Assembly: GCA_964397015.1 (NCBI GenBank)
Contig: CAYNHL010000030.1
Location: 1 to 31,028, forward strand
DNA from: MADRE2 sp964397015
GTDB taxonomy: Bacteria; Desulfobacterota; Desulfobacteria; Desulfobacterales; Desulfobacteraceae
Direction: 5' to 3'
DNA: 31,028 nucleotides
This document shows, piece after piece, positions 16,798-24,432 of the stretch (its first letter is position 1; the number at the start of each line of letters is the position of its first letter). Below the pieces are notes generated by a model that was not told where the DNA came from, made no database searches, and was given only the letters and a program-made list of their open reading frames with translations. The position numbers and the translations under genes are program-made.

Positions 16798-17489
16798 GAT
16801 TTTCCTCTCTTCTGGATTGTGAGTGTTTCAGGCTCTTTAAAAGATATTTATTTAATTTATACAAGAACTTGCTTTTTGTTAACAAAACCATAAAAAAACG
16901 TCCATAATCCGAAATGTTATCTCCACCCTGATACAGGTACAACATGTTGAACCTTATTGCGCTTAATCCTCCAGTGTATCAATTATCTCGGGCAAGCAGG
17001 GTTTGCCGACATCAGAGCTTTTCGAATCCGCCTCCTCATCATCTTCATTATCTGTCAGATATTTCGTTTCTCCGAAAGTTGAAGTTTTAGTAAAAAATTA
17101 AGATATAGATTAGAAATCTGACTGATGTCAACCTTTATTTAACTTACTTTCCGCACGCCTGTCTTGAAAATTGATTCGAATTTTTTATAGATAAAATTTG
17201 GTCAATTGAGTCGGAACGCTGTCAATGGTTTTCAGATCAAGCCGGCACTTTATTCTGATTACCAATTTGATTGCATAAGAATCAGAATGGAATGCCGGGG
17301 ATATGTTGGGAATGTAGATGACTAGAGCGGCATTGAGCAGACTTTTAAATTGGGTATGATATTCACTCGTAATATTTTCTATATTTTGATTGACAAAAAT
17401 CAAGTTTCCATCCTAAATGCTTCACAAGCTCTTGGCTTTTTGCTTTGAATCTTATTTTAGTGTCATGGCGCCGTCCATGGAGGAGACTG
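16798..17489. other. Decayed intergenic stretch without an intact gene
   Basis: About 690 bp, AT-rich. On the minus strand a 44-codon open stretch ending at TAA (16963-16965) encodes an acidic tail-like sequence (TDNEDDEEADSKSSD) but has no start codon and is cut by an upstream stop at 17098-17100, as expected of a gene remnant. A 72-codon frame at 17185-17403 on the minus strand begins with TTG and resembles nothing I know. A TTGACA at 17390-17395 on the plus strand could be part of the promoter for the following ompA pseudogene. Confidence 0.4.
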
Positions 17490-17922
17490 ATGAATCGCAT
17501 TTTTACGGTTATTCTGTTTTGTACCTGGCTGATTTTTGCAAGCCTGTCTTTTGCCAATGAAGATATAGAAGGAGCAAGTGACCATCCTTTTTTTACGCGC
17601 ATGCCGGGATTCTTTATTGACAGTTATCTATATCAGGAATTCGGCAATATGGAATTTATGACTGGTGAAGATGAAGTAATTGAACCCGAAGGAATCCATA
17701 CCACCATTGCATATTTTATCAAGGATGGCGCTACATCTCCGAGTGAAATGCAGATTCTGCGGAATCATGAAACAGCTGCAGCAGCTATTGGTGGAAAATT
17801 ATAAAATAGACTTACAGCGGCTCAAGGCACATGGAGTGGCCTCTTTGGCCCCTATAGCTTCGAACCGCACAAAAGAGGGACAGGCATTGAACCGCCGGGT
17901 TGAAATTGTCGAACAGCATTGA
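17490..17922 (+). pseudogene. OmpA-family protein gene with internal deletion
   Basis: The ATG at 17490 has GGAGGAG upstream and is followed by a signal peptide (RIFTVILFCTWLIFASLSFA) and a segment DHPFFTRMPGFFIDSYLYQEF that is typical of OmpA-like proteins. The frame stops at TAA 17802-17804. The C-terminal end of an OmpA domain, DLQRLKAHGVASLAPIASN then GQALNRRVEIVEQ, continues in another frame to TGA at 17922. Between them the beginning and middle of the OmpA domain, about 120-130 residues compared with intact relatives, are missing; the junction lies near 17770-17805. The ribosome site and signal peptide remain intact, so a 104-residue truncated product could still be made. Confidence 0.8.
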
Positions 17923-17976
17923 ATAACCTTTACATGTCATCAGGTAAAAAAGCGAGTTTTAACCGGAGTGGAAAAT

Positions 17977-18381
17977 ATGAAATGTGTGGTTGAACTGAAT
18001 GCACTTTTGGATACCATGTCACCGAAATTACAGGAGGGTGAATTTGTTTTCTGTTCGGTTCCGGGTCCGGTCTCGGTGTATGGCCACCTCGAGCTGCTGG
18101 CTGCTGTCAGGGAAGCGGAAGGGGTGACGTTGATCCTGCCGGTTGTGGATGCGGTCCGTGAAAATTTCCGGTTTGACCACACGTTCAGGCAGATCACGTT
18201 AACCGTTCATTCGAGTCTGCAGGCTGTGGGACTGACTGCTGCTGTGTCCGGCAAACTGGCGGAAAAAGGGATTGCGGCTAATGTGGTCGCCGGTTTTTAT
18301 CACGATCACATATTCGTGCCGTCCGCAAAAGCCCGGGAAGCAGTCAATGTACTCAGGGAATTGAGCCGGTCTGGGAAATGA
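17977..18381 (+). CDS. ACT-domain protein (COG3602-like)
   Basis: A 134-residue protein of the small two-ACT family seen in many bacteria. Recognisable segments: TMSPKLQEGEFVFCSV, REAEGVTLILPV, then the highly conserved HSSLQAVGLTAAVSGKLAEKGI and NVVAGFYHDHIFVP. ACT domains usually bind amino acids as allosteric sensors; the ligand and partner of this family are not known to me. The ATG at 17977 is preferred over the GTG at 17968 because GGAG lies about 8 nt upstream. It follows the ompA pseudogene by 54 bp and stands alone. Confidence 0.85.
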   Translation: MKCVVELNALLDTMSPKLQEGEFVFCSVPGPVSVYGHLELLAAVREAEGVTLILPVVDAVRENFRFDHTFRQITLTVHSSLQAVGLTAAVSGKLAEKGIAANVVAGFYHDHIFVPSAKAREAVNVLRELSRSGK

Positions 18382-18460
18382 AGGTATAAGGGACACTGAG
18401 TATCCGATACCTCAACCGTCAAGAATTCATACTCTGTTTCACAGATCTGGAGTTGGATGA

Positions 18461-18670
18461 TTATTGATTTTTTAGCTGACACTCTTTATCCCATTCCGGA
18501 CAGACATCCTTAACCGGCGCCTGATACTTCGCCATGCATTCACTGCATTCGAGCTCCACATTCGGAACATCGCCGAACCGCGCCTTTATTTCTTCTTCAC
18601 TTAAATTTGACACAGCACTGCATCCGCATTGGGGACATGAATTTTTAATTTCATAACGTTTTCTGGGCAT
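18461..18670 (-). CDS. Small cysteine-rich (zinc-ribbon-like) protein
   Basis: A 69-residue protein with cysteines at 12, 15, 17, 42, 45, 57 and 64. CPQC and CSEC form the two knuckles expected of a zinc ribbon binding one metal ion; the CPEWDKEC tail adds two more cysteines. I do not recognise the family. GGAG lies 11 nt before the ATG, a long spacing. The gene is divergent from a thioesterase gene with a palindrome between them. Coding is supported by the cysteine pattern and a sensible start; a short DNA-, RNA- or protein-binding role is the most that can be said. Confidence 0.6.
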   Translation of the reverse strand: MPRKRYEIKNSCPQCGCSAVSNLSEEEIKARFGDVPNVELECSECMAKYQAPVKDVCPEWDKECQLKNQ

Positions 18671-18715
18671 AATAAAATTTCTCCGTTAGCTGTGGGATTA
18701 AATTCATACAATTAA

Positions 18716-18729
18716 ATTGATAAATCAAT
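18716..18729. repeat. 14-bp palindrome between divergent genes
   Basis: ATTGAT-AA-ATCAAT, 46 bp before the start of the small cysteine-rich protein and 126 bp before the thioesterase. Its position suits an operator, but AT-rich palindromes of this size also occur by chance. Confidence 0.3.
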
Positions 18730-18771
18730 CGACCTGGTTTAAATCTGTGGCTTGTTTGCTGATTGATATTC

Positions 18772-18777
18772 TATAAT
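18772..18777 (+). promoter_or_regulatory. Possible -10 box for the thioesterase gene
   Basis: A perfect TATAAT at 18772-18777. No good -35 lies at 16-18 nt; TTGTTT at 18752 is too close. A leader of about 70 nt would result. Confidence 0.3.
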
Positions 18778-18854
18778 GAAAAAAAAATATAATCAACCTG
18801 TTCTGTTTGTGTTACATGATGACAGTAACCCTAATAGCATAAAGGCCGAAAATC

Positions 18855-19292
18855 ATGGATGACAGCACCAGTTACCGGAAGATAGAAGCGCATATTCAAA
18901 ACGATGCCTTTGCCCGTTATCTCGGGGCCAGGGTCGATATTGTCAAGCCCGGTCACAGCCGGGTCGCTTTGACTGTTACAGAAAATATGACCAATTTTCA
19001 CGGGACCACCCACGGGGCCGTCATTTTTGCCGTCAGCGACATGGCTTTTGCCGCTGCATGCAATTCTCACGGAAGGGTGGCCGTAGCCCTGAATGTCAGT
19101 ATCAGTTTCTTAAAACCCAGTCATGCAGGGGACCGGCTTGTTGCCGAGGCCCGGGAGATCCACAACGGCCGCCGTACCTCGTTGTATGACATCAGGGTCT
19201 GCAATGCCGATACCGGCGATCTTGTCGCAAAAAGCCAGGACCAGGCTTACCGGCTCGATGAGTGGATCGAACAGGGACAGCAGCCTGAATAA
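18855..19292 (+). CDS. PaaI-family hotdog-fold acyl-CoA thioesterase
   Basis: A 145-residue single hotdog domain. NFHGTTHGAVIFAVSDMAFA (47-66) is the signature of PaaI-type thioesterases: the loop before the long helix and Asp62 as catalytic acid, as in E. coli PaaI. SISFLKPSHAGDRLVAEAREIHNGRR is the typical second half. It probably hydrolyses an acyl- or aryl-CoA in the cytoplasm; with no phenylacetate genes nearby, the substrate is open. AAAGG lies about 9 nt upstream of the ATG. It is convergent with the universal stress protein gene. Confidence 0.85.
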   Translation: MDDSTSYRKIEAHIQNDAFARYLGARVDIVKPGHSRVALTVTENMTNFHGTTHGAVIFAVSDMAFAAACNSHGRVAVALNVSISFLKPSHAGDRLVAEAREIHNGRRTSLYDIRVCNADTGDLVAKSQDQAYRLDEWIEQGQQPE

Positions 19293-19311
19293 CGTTCACG
19301 TTCGTTATCCT

Positions 19312-19336
19312 GGCCTGTCATCTTTTCTGACATGCC
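19312..19336. terminator. Possible bidirectional terminator hairpin
   Basis: GGCCTGTCA and TGACATGCC form a 9-bp stem with one mismatch around loop TCTTTTC, exactly in the 43-bp gap between two convergent genes. A T-run is lacking on both sides, so strength is doubtful. Confidence 0.45.
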
Positions 19337-20268
19337 TATGGGACAATCCAGAGTGCTGTGTCTGAAATCCGGTTGATGATGCTGCGCGAAACAGATCCCA
19401 TGAAAAAAGACCGGTCGATGCCCCGCCTGCCAATGACCAGGGTATTGAATTCATTGTCTATGGCATGTTCCATAATGGTGGGGCCGATACGCCTGCCGCC
19501 CTTGATGGTTTCAAATGATACCTGGTTTTCTTTCAGCCCCATTTCCTCAAATTTTTTCATGGCCACAGGATAAAACCGGTCAATGCAGGCCCGGTCTTTT
19601 TTTTCTATGATCTGTTCAAATTCCGGGTCCGGGTCTTCATCCAGGTTGATGGCGCAGTAGTTGCCGGCCGTATTGGTCACATGAAGCAATTTCACCTGGA
19701 TGTCCGGGTTTTCAGATATCATGAAGCTTACATGGTCGACCGCCCTTAAAGAATCCTCGGAGCCGTCGACCGCCATCAGGATTTTATCAGGCTGGACATC
19801 CCCGTGCACGAGCCAGACCGGAATAACCTGGGATCTTTCCACAACTGCCTCGGAGATGCTGGCGTCAAAGAATTTCTGGATGCCGCTGACTCCCCTGCGG
19901 CCAACGACAATGGCATCGAGCCTGTGTTTCTGGCCGTATTCGATTACATCCTGGGCCAGGCCGAGCTTGCGGTGCCGGGTGACCAGTTCGATGCGGTCTT
20001 CAGGGAATCCGGCCGTTGTCATCTCTGTTTTCAGGGTGTTCAATACTGACTGGGCTGCGGCTTCGTTCTTTTTTAGCATTTTGGACAACTGGGCCTGGAC
20101 ATTGCTGTCAACAGCCGCCTCTTCCCTGAGATACTGGGATACAGGCGGCTGGACATGAAAAAGAATACAGTGAAGGTCTTTGATAAAAGCTGCTGCACGG
20201 GTAACATACCGGACAGCATGTGACGACGGGTGTGAATCGTCTACCGGTATCAGGATTTTTTTTTCCAT
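19336..20268 (-). CDS. Tandem universal stress protein (two UspA domains)
   Basis: A 310-residue cytosolic protein with two UspA domains (about 1-150 and 157-310). Each starts with a strand and Asp of the nucleotide pocket (ILIPVDDSHPSS; KILMAVDGSEDS) and ends with an ATP-type loop (VVGRRGVSGIQKFFDASISE; VIGRRGIDRSFFMGSVSRS). The second loop keeps the GRRG...GS(V)S pattern of ATP-binding UspA; the first departs from it at the last glycine. Function is usually protective under starvation or oxidative stress, by an unclear mechanism. AAGGAG lies upstream of the ATG, and a good promoter precedes it. Confidence 0.9.
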   Translation of the reverse strand: MEKKILIPVDDSHPSSHAVRYVTRAAAFIKDLHCILFHVQPPVSQYLREEAAVDSNVQAQLSKMLKKNEAAAQSVLNTLKTEMTTAGFPEDRIELVTRHRKLGLAQDVIEYGQKHRLDAIVVGRRGVSGIQKFFDASISEAVVERSQVIPVWLVHGDVQPDKILMAVDGSEDSLRAVDHVSFMISENPDIQVKLLHVTNTAGNYCAINLDEDPDPEFEQIIEKKDRACIDRFYPVAMKKFEEMGLKENQVSFETIKGGRRIGPTIMEHAIDNEFNTLVIGRRGIDRSFFMGSVSRSIINRISDTALWIVP

Positions 20269-20300
20269 GTCATACTCCTTGATGGTTAAGGCTTTGGTTC

Positions 20301-20329
20301 AGCATATCCGTGGAATCATGATCAGTCAA
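20301..20329 (-). promoter_or_regulatory. Promoter of the universal stress protein gene
   Basis: TTGACT (20324-20329) and TATGCT (20301-20306) on the minus strand are separated by exactly 17 nt, and the predicted leader is about 25-30 nt, ending in AAGGAG before the ATG. It lies in the 129-bp gap behind cbiK, so the stress protein gene can be expressed on its own. Confidence 0.6.
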
Positions 20330-20397
20330 GAAAATCCATGCAATCATTGAATTTTGTCCCAGATGCCGGGGTATTGGCCGGGTACGTGGGCAATTCA

Positions 20398-21249
20398 TTA
20401 TTTACGAGCCCGAGCCATCGCCTGTGCCAGCCTGCCGGACAGGAAATGGATCAGTTGAGGGTGATGGGCCAGCCCCTTGAAACATTGGCTTTCCCCTGTT
20501 TGGACCGTGGGGCATTCAACTTTAAATCCCATGTTTTCAAGGGTTCTGCGCCAGCTTTTCTGTGGGCCCATCAAATCGTCACGGGCATGTTTGCCGGCAA
20601 AATACATTATTGGGATGATCCTGGCCTGCCTGAAGCGATCTGCAGGGTAATGCTTTTTTATCCGTGCAAACATGGCTTCAGGATCCGGCAGTCCTTCAAT
20701 GGCAGCGGCCAGTACGTTGGAATAAAGATTTGTCACTATCTCTTCAACGCCCTGGTACAGGATGTTGACGGGATTGGCAGCCAGGGGGGTACCGTGCAGG
20801 GCCAGCAGGTTAATTCCCCGGTCCTGCGGCAGAAAATCGGGTTCCAGAACTTTGAGAGCCTGTTTGATGAACGAACGGTGGTGGAGAAGTGTTTGTCCCA
20901 TGAATATGCGCAGGCCCTTGAAGTGCTTGCAGGTTGTTTCCATGCGCTGGTATTCGGTGCCGGGAAAAATGTACAGGGGCTGCACCACGGCCGTTTGATA
21001 TCCTGCCGCCTTGACCTGTTCCAGGACCTGCAGCAGGTTGGGGTGGCCGGTTTTTTCCCGGATGATTTCAGATGTGCAGGCATGGAACCTTTCATGACCT
21101 GGAAAGTCGAGGGCCACCTGTTTATCAAAGATATCCAGGGCGCTGCCGGCCCTTGTCGCTGACCCGAACGATGCAATGACAATGGCTGTTTTTCTGCCGG
21201 GTTTCGTTGCAGATGAAAGGTGCCCGGTATGATGCGGGTTTGACTGCAT
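20398..21249 (-). CDS. cbiK: Sirohydrochlorin cobaltochelatase CbiK
   Basis: Inserts Co2+ into sirohydrochlorin, the first committed step of the anaerobic (oxygen-independent) cobalamin pathway. The 283-residue protein has the family features: IVIASFGSATR at the N-terminus, His152 in LLALHGTPLAANP, Glu185 in AAAIEGLPDPEAM, and His221 in FAGKHARDDL, which match the metal-binding trio of CbiK. The ATG at 21249 was chosen because AGGGAA lies 6-7 nt upstream; the open frame extends to 21387 but that part contains the probable promoter. No other cobalamin genes adjoin it and no cobalamin riboswitch is visible. No signal peptide is evident, so it is probably cytosolic. Confidence 0.88.
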   Translation of the reverse strand: MQSNPHHTGHLSSATKPGRKTAIVIASFGSATRAGSALDIFDKQVALDFPGHERFHACTSEIIREKTGHPNLLQVLEQVKAAGYQTAVVQPLYIFPGTEYQRMETTCKHFKGLRIFMGQTLLHHRSFIKQALKVLEPDFLPQDRGINLLALHGTPLAANPVNILYQGVEEIVTNLYSNVLAAAIEGLPDPEAMFARIKKHYPADRFRQARIIPIMYFAGKHARDDLMGPQKSWRRTLENMGFKVECPTVQTGESQCFKGLAHHPQLIHFLSGRLAQAMARARK

Positions 21250-21326
21250 GGTTTTTTCCCTGGTTAAAAAACAATGGCTTTTAAAGCACATGGATAAAGG
21301 TATATCCATGCGGGATCTCATATGCC

Positions 21327-21356
21327 GGTATAGGACAGGAGAGCTCATTGTGTCAA
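21327..21356 (-). promoter_or_regulatory. Promoter of cbiK
   Basis: A perfect TTGACA (21351-21356) with TATACC (21327-21332) after 18 nt, or CTATAC after 17 nt, on the minus strand. The leader to the CbiK start would be about 70 nt. It is divergent from the phosphoesterase promoter, about 40 bp apart. Confidence 0.5.
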
Positions 21357-21395
21357 GACAAGGATCACGGGTTGGCTTGTCCGTCAAGAATCAAT

Positions 21396-21424
21396 TTGAT
21401 TTCAGTCTTTATTGCCGGTATGAT
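21396..21424 (+). promoter_or_regulatory. Promoter of the phosphoesterase-kinase operon
   Basis: TTGATT (21396-21401) and TATGAT (21419-21424) are separated by exactly 17 nt. Transcription would begin 6-8 nt after the -10 box, at 21430-21432, that is on or next to the ATG of the first gene. This predicts a leaderless or nearly leaderless mRNA, and no ribosome site is visible in front of that ATG. Confidence 0.5.
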
Positions 21425-21431
21425 GTCATCC

Positions 21432-22166
21432 ATGAAAATCGCGGTAATATCCGATATCCACGCCAACCTCGAAGCCTTTGTAAAGGTGCTCGATGATATT
21501 GATAAACATCGGGCTGACAGGATCATATCCCTGGGGGACAATATCGGTTATGGCCCTGATCCAGCAAGGGTCATGGAGCTGATTCAGCAGCGCAGCATTG
21601 AATCCGTTTTGGGAAACCACGAAATGGTGCTGCAGGACAGGCGTTTTTTGAACTGGTTCAACCCCAAGGTCCGGCAGAACGTGGAAGCGAGTCATGCCAT
21701 GCTGCCTAAGGAAGCTGTCCGTGCCATCGGCCGGTTTCACAGGGCGATCGTTGTTGAAGGTGCCAGGTTTGTCCACGGATGTCCTGAAAAATCACCATTT
21801 GTATACATGTTCCAGCTGACAACCGGCCGCGTGATTCAGAAAATGAACCGCATGGATGAAAAGATCTGTTTTGTCGGACATACCCATGAACCGGCCATAA
21901 CGGTATATGATCCCGTTGCTGACCGGCTGGACCAGGGACTTTTATGCAGGGGTTGTACCCGTCTGGATCCGGATTTCAAGTATATCGTCAATGCGGGCAG
22001 CGTTGGACAGCCAAGGGACGGCAGCACGGATGCCAAGTGGCTGTTGTTTGACACCTCAGACCTGACGGTGGATTTGTTTCATGTACCCTATGACAGCAGG
22101 CCTACCATTGATAAAATCCGCCGTGCAGGATTTTCCGAATCGTTTGCCATAAAATTGATGCCATGA
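21432..22166 (+). CDS. Calcineurin-like metallophosphoesterase
   Basis: A 244-residue cytosolic phosphoesterase with all five blocks of the binuclear metal site: Asp8 and His10 in SDIHANLEA, Asp36 in LGDNIGYG, Asn62-His63 in GNHE, His115 in VHG and GHTH at 149-152. It belongs to the YfcE/PrpA-like group, whose members act on phosphoproteins, nucleotides or phosphodiesters. The ATG at 21432 starts directly with the conserved MKIAVISDIH, so upstream starts are unlikely. It lies three bases before a Ser/Thr kinase gene; removal of phosphate groups placed by that kinase is a fair but untested guess. Confidence 0.85.
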   Translation: MKIAVISDIHANLEAFVKVLDDIDKHRADRIISLGDNIGYGPDPARVMELIQQRSIESVLGNHEMVLQDRRFLNWFNPKVRQNVEASHAMLPKEAVRAIGRFHRAIVVEGARFVHGCPEKSPFVYMFQLTTGRVIQKMNRMDEKICFVGHTHEPAITVYDPVADRLDQGLLCRGCTRLDPDFKYIVNAGSVGQPRDGSTDAKWLLFDTSDLTVDLFHVPYDSRPTIDKIRRAGFSESFAIKLMP

Positions 22167-22169
22167 GAT

Positions 22170-23528
22170 ATGAAAACCATTGGAAAATATAAAATAACAG
22201 GCCTTTTGGGGAAAGGCGGCATGGGCCGCGTGTACAAGATTGAATACCCGGTGACAGGAAAAATCGGAGCGTTGAAACTTTTAAAACCTGAGGAGGTGCT
22301 GTCCGCTGTCATGAAGTTTTCTGACATCGAGGCCCTGTTTGAAAAAGAGGCCCGGACCATGGCGGCGATACGCCACCCAAACGTGCTGGAGATCATTGAT
22401 TTTGACAGGGATGACCAGGCCATGTTCTACACCATGGATTTTTTCTGCAACAACCTGGGCCAGATTATAGGGGAGGCCGGTGAAACTGAGAAACCCTCCA
22501 GGAAAATCCGCATTGAAAAGGCTCTTTTCTATGCACACCAAATCCTTGAAGGCCTGGCCTGCCTGCACTGGAACCAGGTGATCCACCGTGATATAAAGCC
22601 CTTCAATATCATGTTGACCGAGCTGGATACGGTAAAAATAGGTGATTTCGGGCTTGCAACCTTCAAAGGTGATTCGTTCAAAAGGCACCGGAGCATGAAT
22701 GTGGGATCACCGTATTATGCCCCGCCTGAACAGGAAAAAGACCCGGAGACTGCGGATTTTACATCGGATTTGTATTCCGTGGGTGTTCTGCTGTTCAGGA
22801 TGGTGACCGGACTGCTGCCTGATATTGCAAAAAACAGGGCATCCTGCCTCAATCCCGACCTGGATTCTGCCTGGGACCAATTTTTTGAAAAAGCCGTCCA
22901 TAAAAGCCCTTTGAAAAGATTCCAATCGGCAAGGGAAATGGCCGCTGCACTTGACGAGCTCAAGGCCAGCTGGCTTGAAGCAAAGGAAAAAACCTGTTCT
23001 GCTCCGTCACAGTTTTTTGAACCCGCCGGCAAAGACCTGGCCCCTGTCAGCTGCCGGAAAGCCCCTGTAAAGCAGCCTGCCCGCGGGGCGGACCGGGCAT
23101 TCGGACTCAGCAGGCTGATGACGCCTTTGAATTATATCCAAAATGATTTTGTCACCCTGAACGATGACTGCCTTCATGACAGGAGAACATCTCTTGTCTG
23201 GCAGCAGGCAGGATCCTTGTATCCGCTGAACCACAAGGCTGCTTTTGATTATGTTGGCAGGTTGAATTCTTCAGGGTTTGGCGGGTTTCATGCCTGGAGA
23301 CTGCCGACAATGGATGAACTGGTCTCGCTGCTCATGCCGCTGCCGGAAAATGAAGGGTATTGCATCCAGAGCGTTTTTGACACAACCCAGACGTTTTTGT
23401 GGAGCTGTGATACCTGTACCCATGTTTCTGCCTGGTATGTCAGCATCGAGATGGGTTTTGCAAACCACAACGACAAGAGCAGCTATTATTATGTCAGGGC
23501 GGTATGTGATTCCAGGCCGGATCTTTAA
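22170..23528 (+). CDS. Hanks-type Ser/Thr protein kinase with C-terminal DUF1566 domain
   Basis: A 452-residue protein. The kinase domain (about 7-270) keeps every key residue: glycine loop GKGGMGRVY (14-22), Lys36, alpha-C Glu60, His139-Arg140-Asp141 in VIHRDIKPFN, DFG at 159-161 and the APE-like APPEQ at 184-188, so it should be active. A linker of about 60 residues follows, then a DUF1566 (Lcl C-terminal) domain at about 330-448, with SLVWQQ, FGGFHAWRLPTMDELVSL and YYYVRAVCD. DUF1566 is common in surface and signalling proteins and resembles sulfatase-modifying or lectin-like folds. No membrane segment is seen, so both domains are in the cytoplasm. It begins 3 nt after the phosphoesterase stop, with a weak ribosome site, implying coupling. 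Confidence 0.88.
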   Translation: MKTIGKYKITGLLGKGGMGRVYKIEYPVTGKIGALKLLKPEEVLSAVMKFSDIEALFEKEARTMAAIRHPNVLEIIDFDRDDQAMFYTMDFFCNNLGQIIGEAGETEKPSRKIRIEKALFYAHQILEGLACLHWNQVIHRDIKPFNIMLTELDTVKIGDFGLATFKGDSFKRHRSMNVGSPYYAPPEQEKDPETADFTSDLYSVGVLLFRMVTGLLPDIAKNRASCLNPDLDSAWDQFFEKAVHKSPLKRFQSAREMAAALDELKASWLEAKEKTCSAPSQFFEPAGKDLAPVSCRKAPVKQPARGADRAFGLSRLMTPLNYIQNDFVTLNDDCLHDRRTSLVWQQAGSLYPLNHKAAFDYVGRLNSSGFGGFHAWRLPTMDELVSLLMPLPENEGYCIQSVFDTTQTFLWSCDTCTHVSAWYVSIEMGFANHNDKSSYYYVRAVCDSRPDL

Positions 23529-23562
23529 ACCCAATTTTAAAACAGACCTGAAGGGAAAGAAA

Positions 23563-24432
23563 ATGGATGTTGATGAAAAAATGATGACAAAAGGACTGCT
23601 GATTGACGGCGCCATGGGATCCATGCTCATCAGCCAGGGGCTGACCGGGGCACAGGCCCCTGAACTCTGGAACATCGAGCATCCCTACCGGATACAGGCT
23701 GTCCATACGGCCTACTGTGATGCAGGGGCCGATGTTATAACTGCCAATACATACGGGGCATGCGCTATAAAACTTGAAAAAATGGGAGTTTCAAAAAGCG
23801 TGGCCGAAATCAACCAAGCCGGTGTCGGGCTGGCCAGACAGGCCTGCACCAACGGGCAGTATGTCGCCGGGGACATGGGATCCCTGGGCGATATGCTGGA
23901 GCCTGCGGGCCCTGTGTCCATCGACCGGGCAGTGGAATGTTTTGCCGAACAGGCCGGTATTCTCGATGAAGCAGGTGTGGATCTTTTTTTAATAGAAACC
24001 GTTTTTGACCTGAATCTTGCTGTTGCAGCCATCAGGGCCATAAGGCAGGTCTCAGGCCGGCCGGTTTTCTGTTCCATGACTTTCAAGCAGATGAAAAAAG
24101 GTTTTTTCACTATTTTCGGTAACGGTGTCGAAGACAGCGTGAAAGCATTGGAACAGGCAGGCGCTTCAGCTGTCGGGGCCAACTGTTCAATCGGCAGCCG
24201 TGTCATGGTCGAACTGGCAGGGGAAATAAAAAGGGTAGCTAAAGTTCCGGTGATTGTCCAGCCCAACGCAGGCCTGCCGGAAGTTAAAGCCGATAACACT
24301 GTGTTCTATCCAGAAGACGAATCCTTTTTTGCAGAAAGTATAAGGATGATAAAAGAGCTGGGTGTGGAGATCGTCGGAGGCTGCTGCGGCACGACGCCCG
24401 ATTATATCCGGAAGATCAGGCAGGTGATCTGA
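23563..24432 (+). CDS. Homocysteine S-methyltransferase family protein (MetH N-terminal-like)
   Basis: A 289-residue stand-alone homocysteine-binding domain. LLIDGAMGSMLISQGL starts the barrel; the zinc ligands are Cys208 in GANCSIG and Cys274-Cys275 in GGCCGTTP. Such domains transfer a methyl group to homocysteine, making methionine. Intact MetH has further domains for methyltetrahydrofolate and cobalamin, absent here, so the methyl donor must come from another protein or from a small donor such as S-methylmethionine. AAGGGA lies before the ATG. It follows the kinase gene by 34 nt and its last 17 bp overlap the end of the convergent ABC ATPase gene. Confidence 0.85.
   Translation: MDVDEKMMTKGLLIDGAMGSMLISQGLTGAQAPELWNIEHPYRIQAVHTAYCDAGADVITANTYGACAIKLEKMGVSKSVAEINQAGVGLARQACTNGQYVAGDMGSLGDMLEPAGPVSIDRAVECFAEQAGILDEAGVDLFLIETVFDLNLAVAAIRAIRQVSGRPVFCSMTFKQMKKGFFTIFGNGVEDSVKALEQAGASAVGANCSIGSRVMVELAGEIKRVAKVPVIVQPNAGLPEVKADNTVFYPEDESFFAESIRMIKELGVEIVGGCCGTTPDYIRKIRQVI

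Noticed and set aside
17185..17403. Leftward 72-codon frame in the decayed stretch
   Set aside because: TTG start, no recognisable family, in an AT-rich region with remnants; not enough to call a gene.
17363..17602. Leftward 79-codon frame
   Set aside because: Complementary to the start and signal peptide of the ompA pseudogene; no family features.
20338..21162. Long rightward open frame of 274 codons
   Set aside because: It lies opposite cbiK, whose product has clear family motifs; the frame has no recognisable domain and is a shadow.
21250..21431. Cobalamin riboswitch before cbiK
   Set aside because: No B12-box-like sequence or matching fold was found in the leader.
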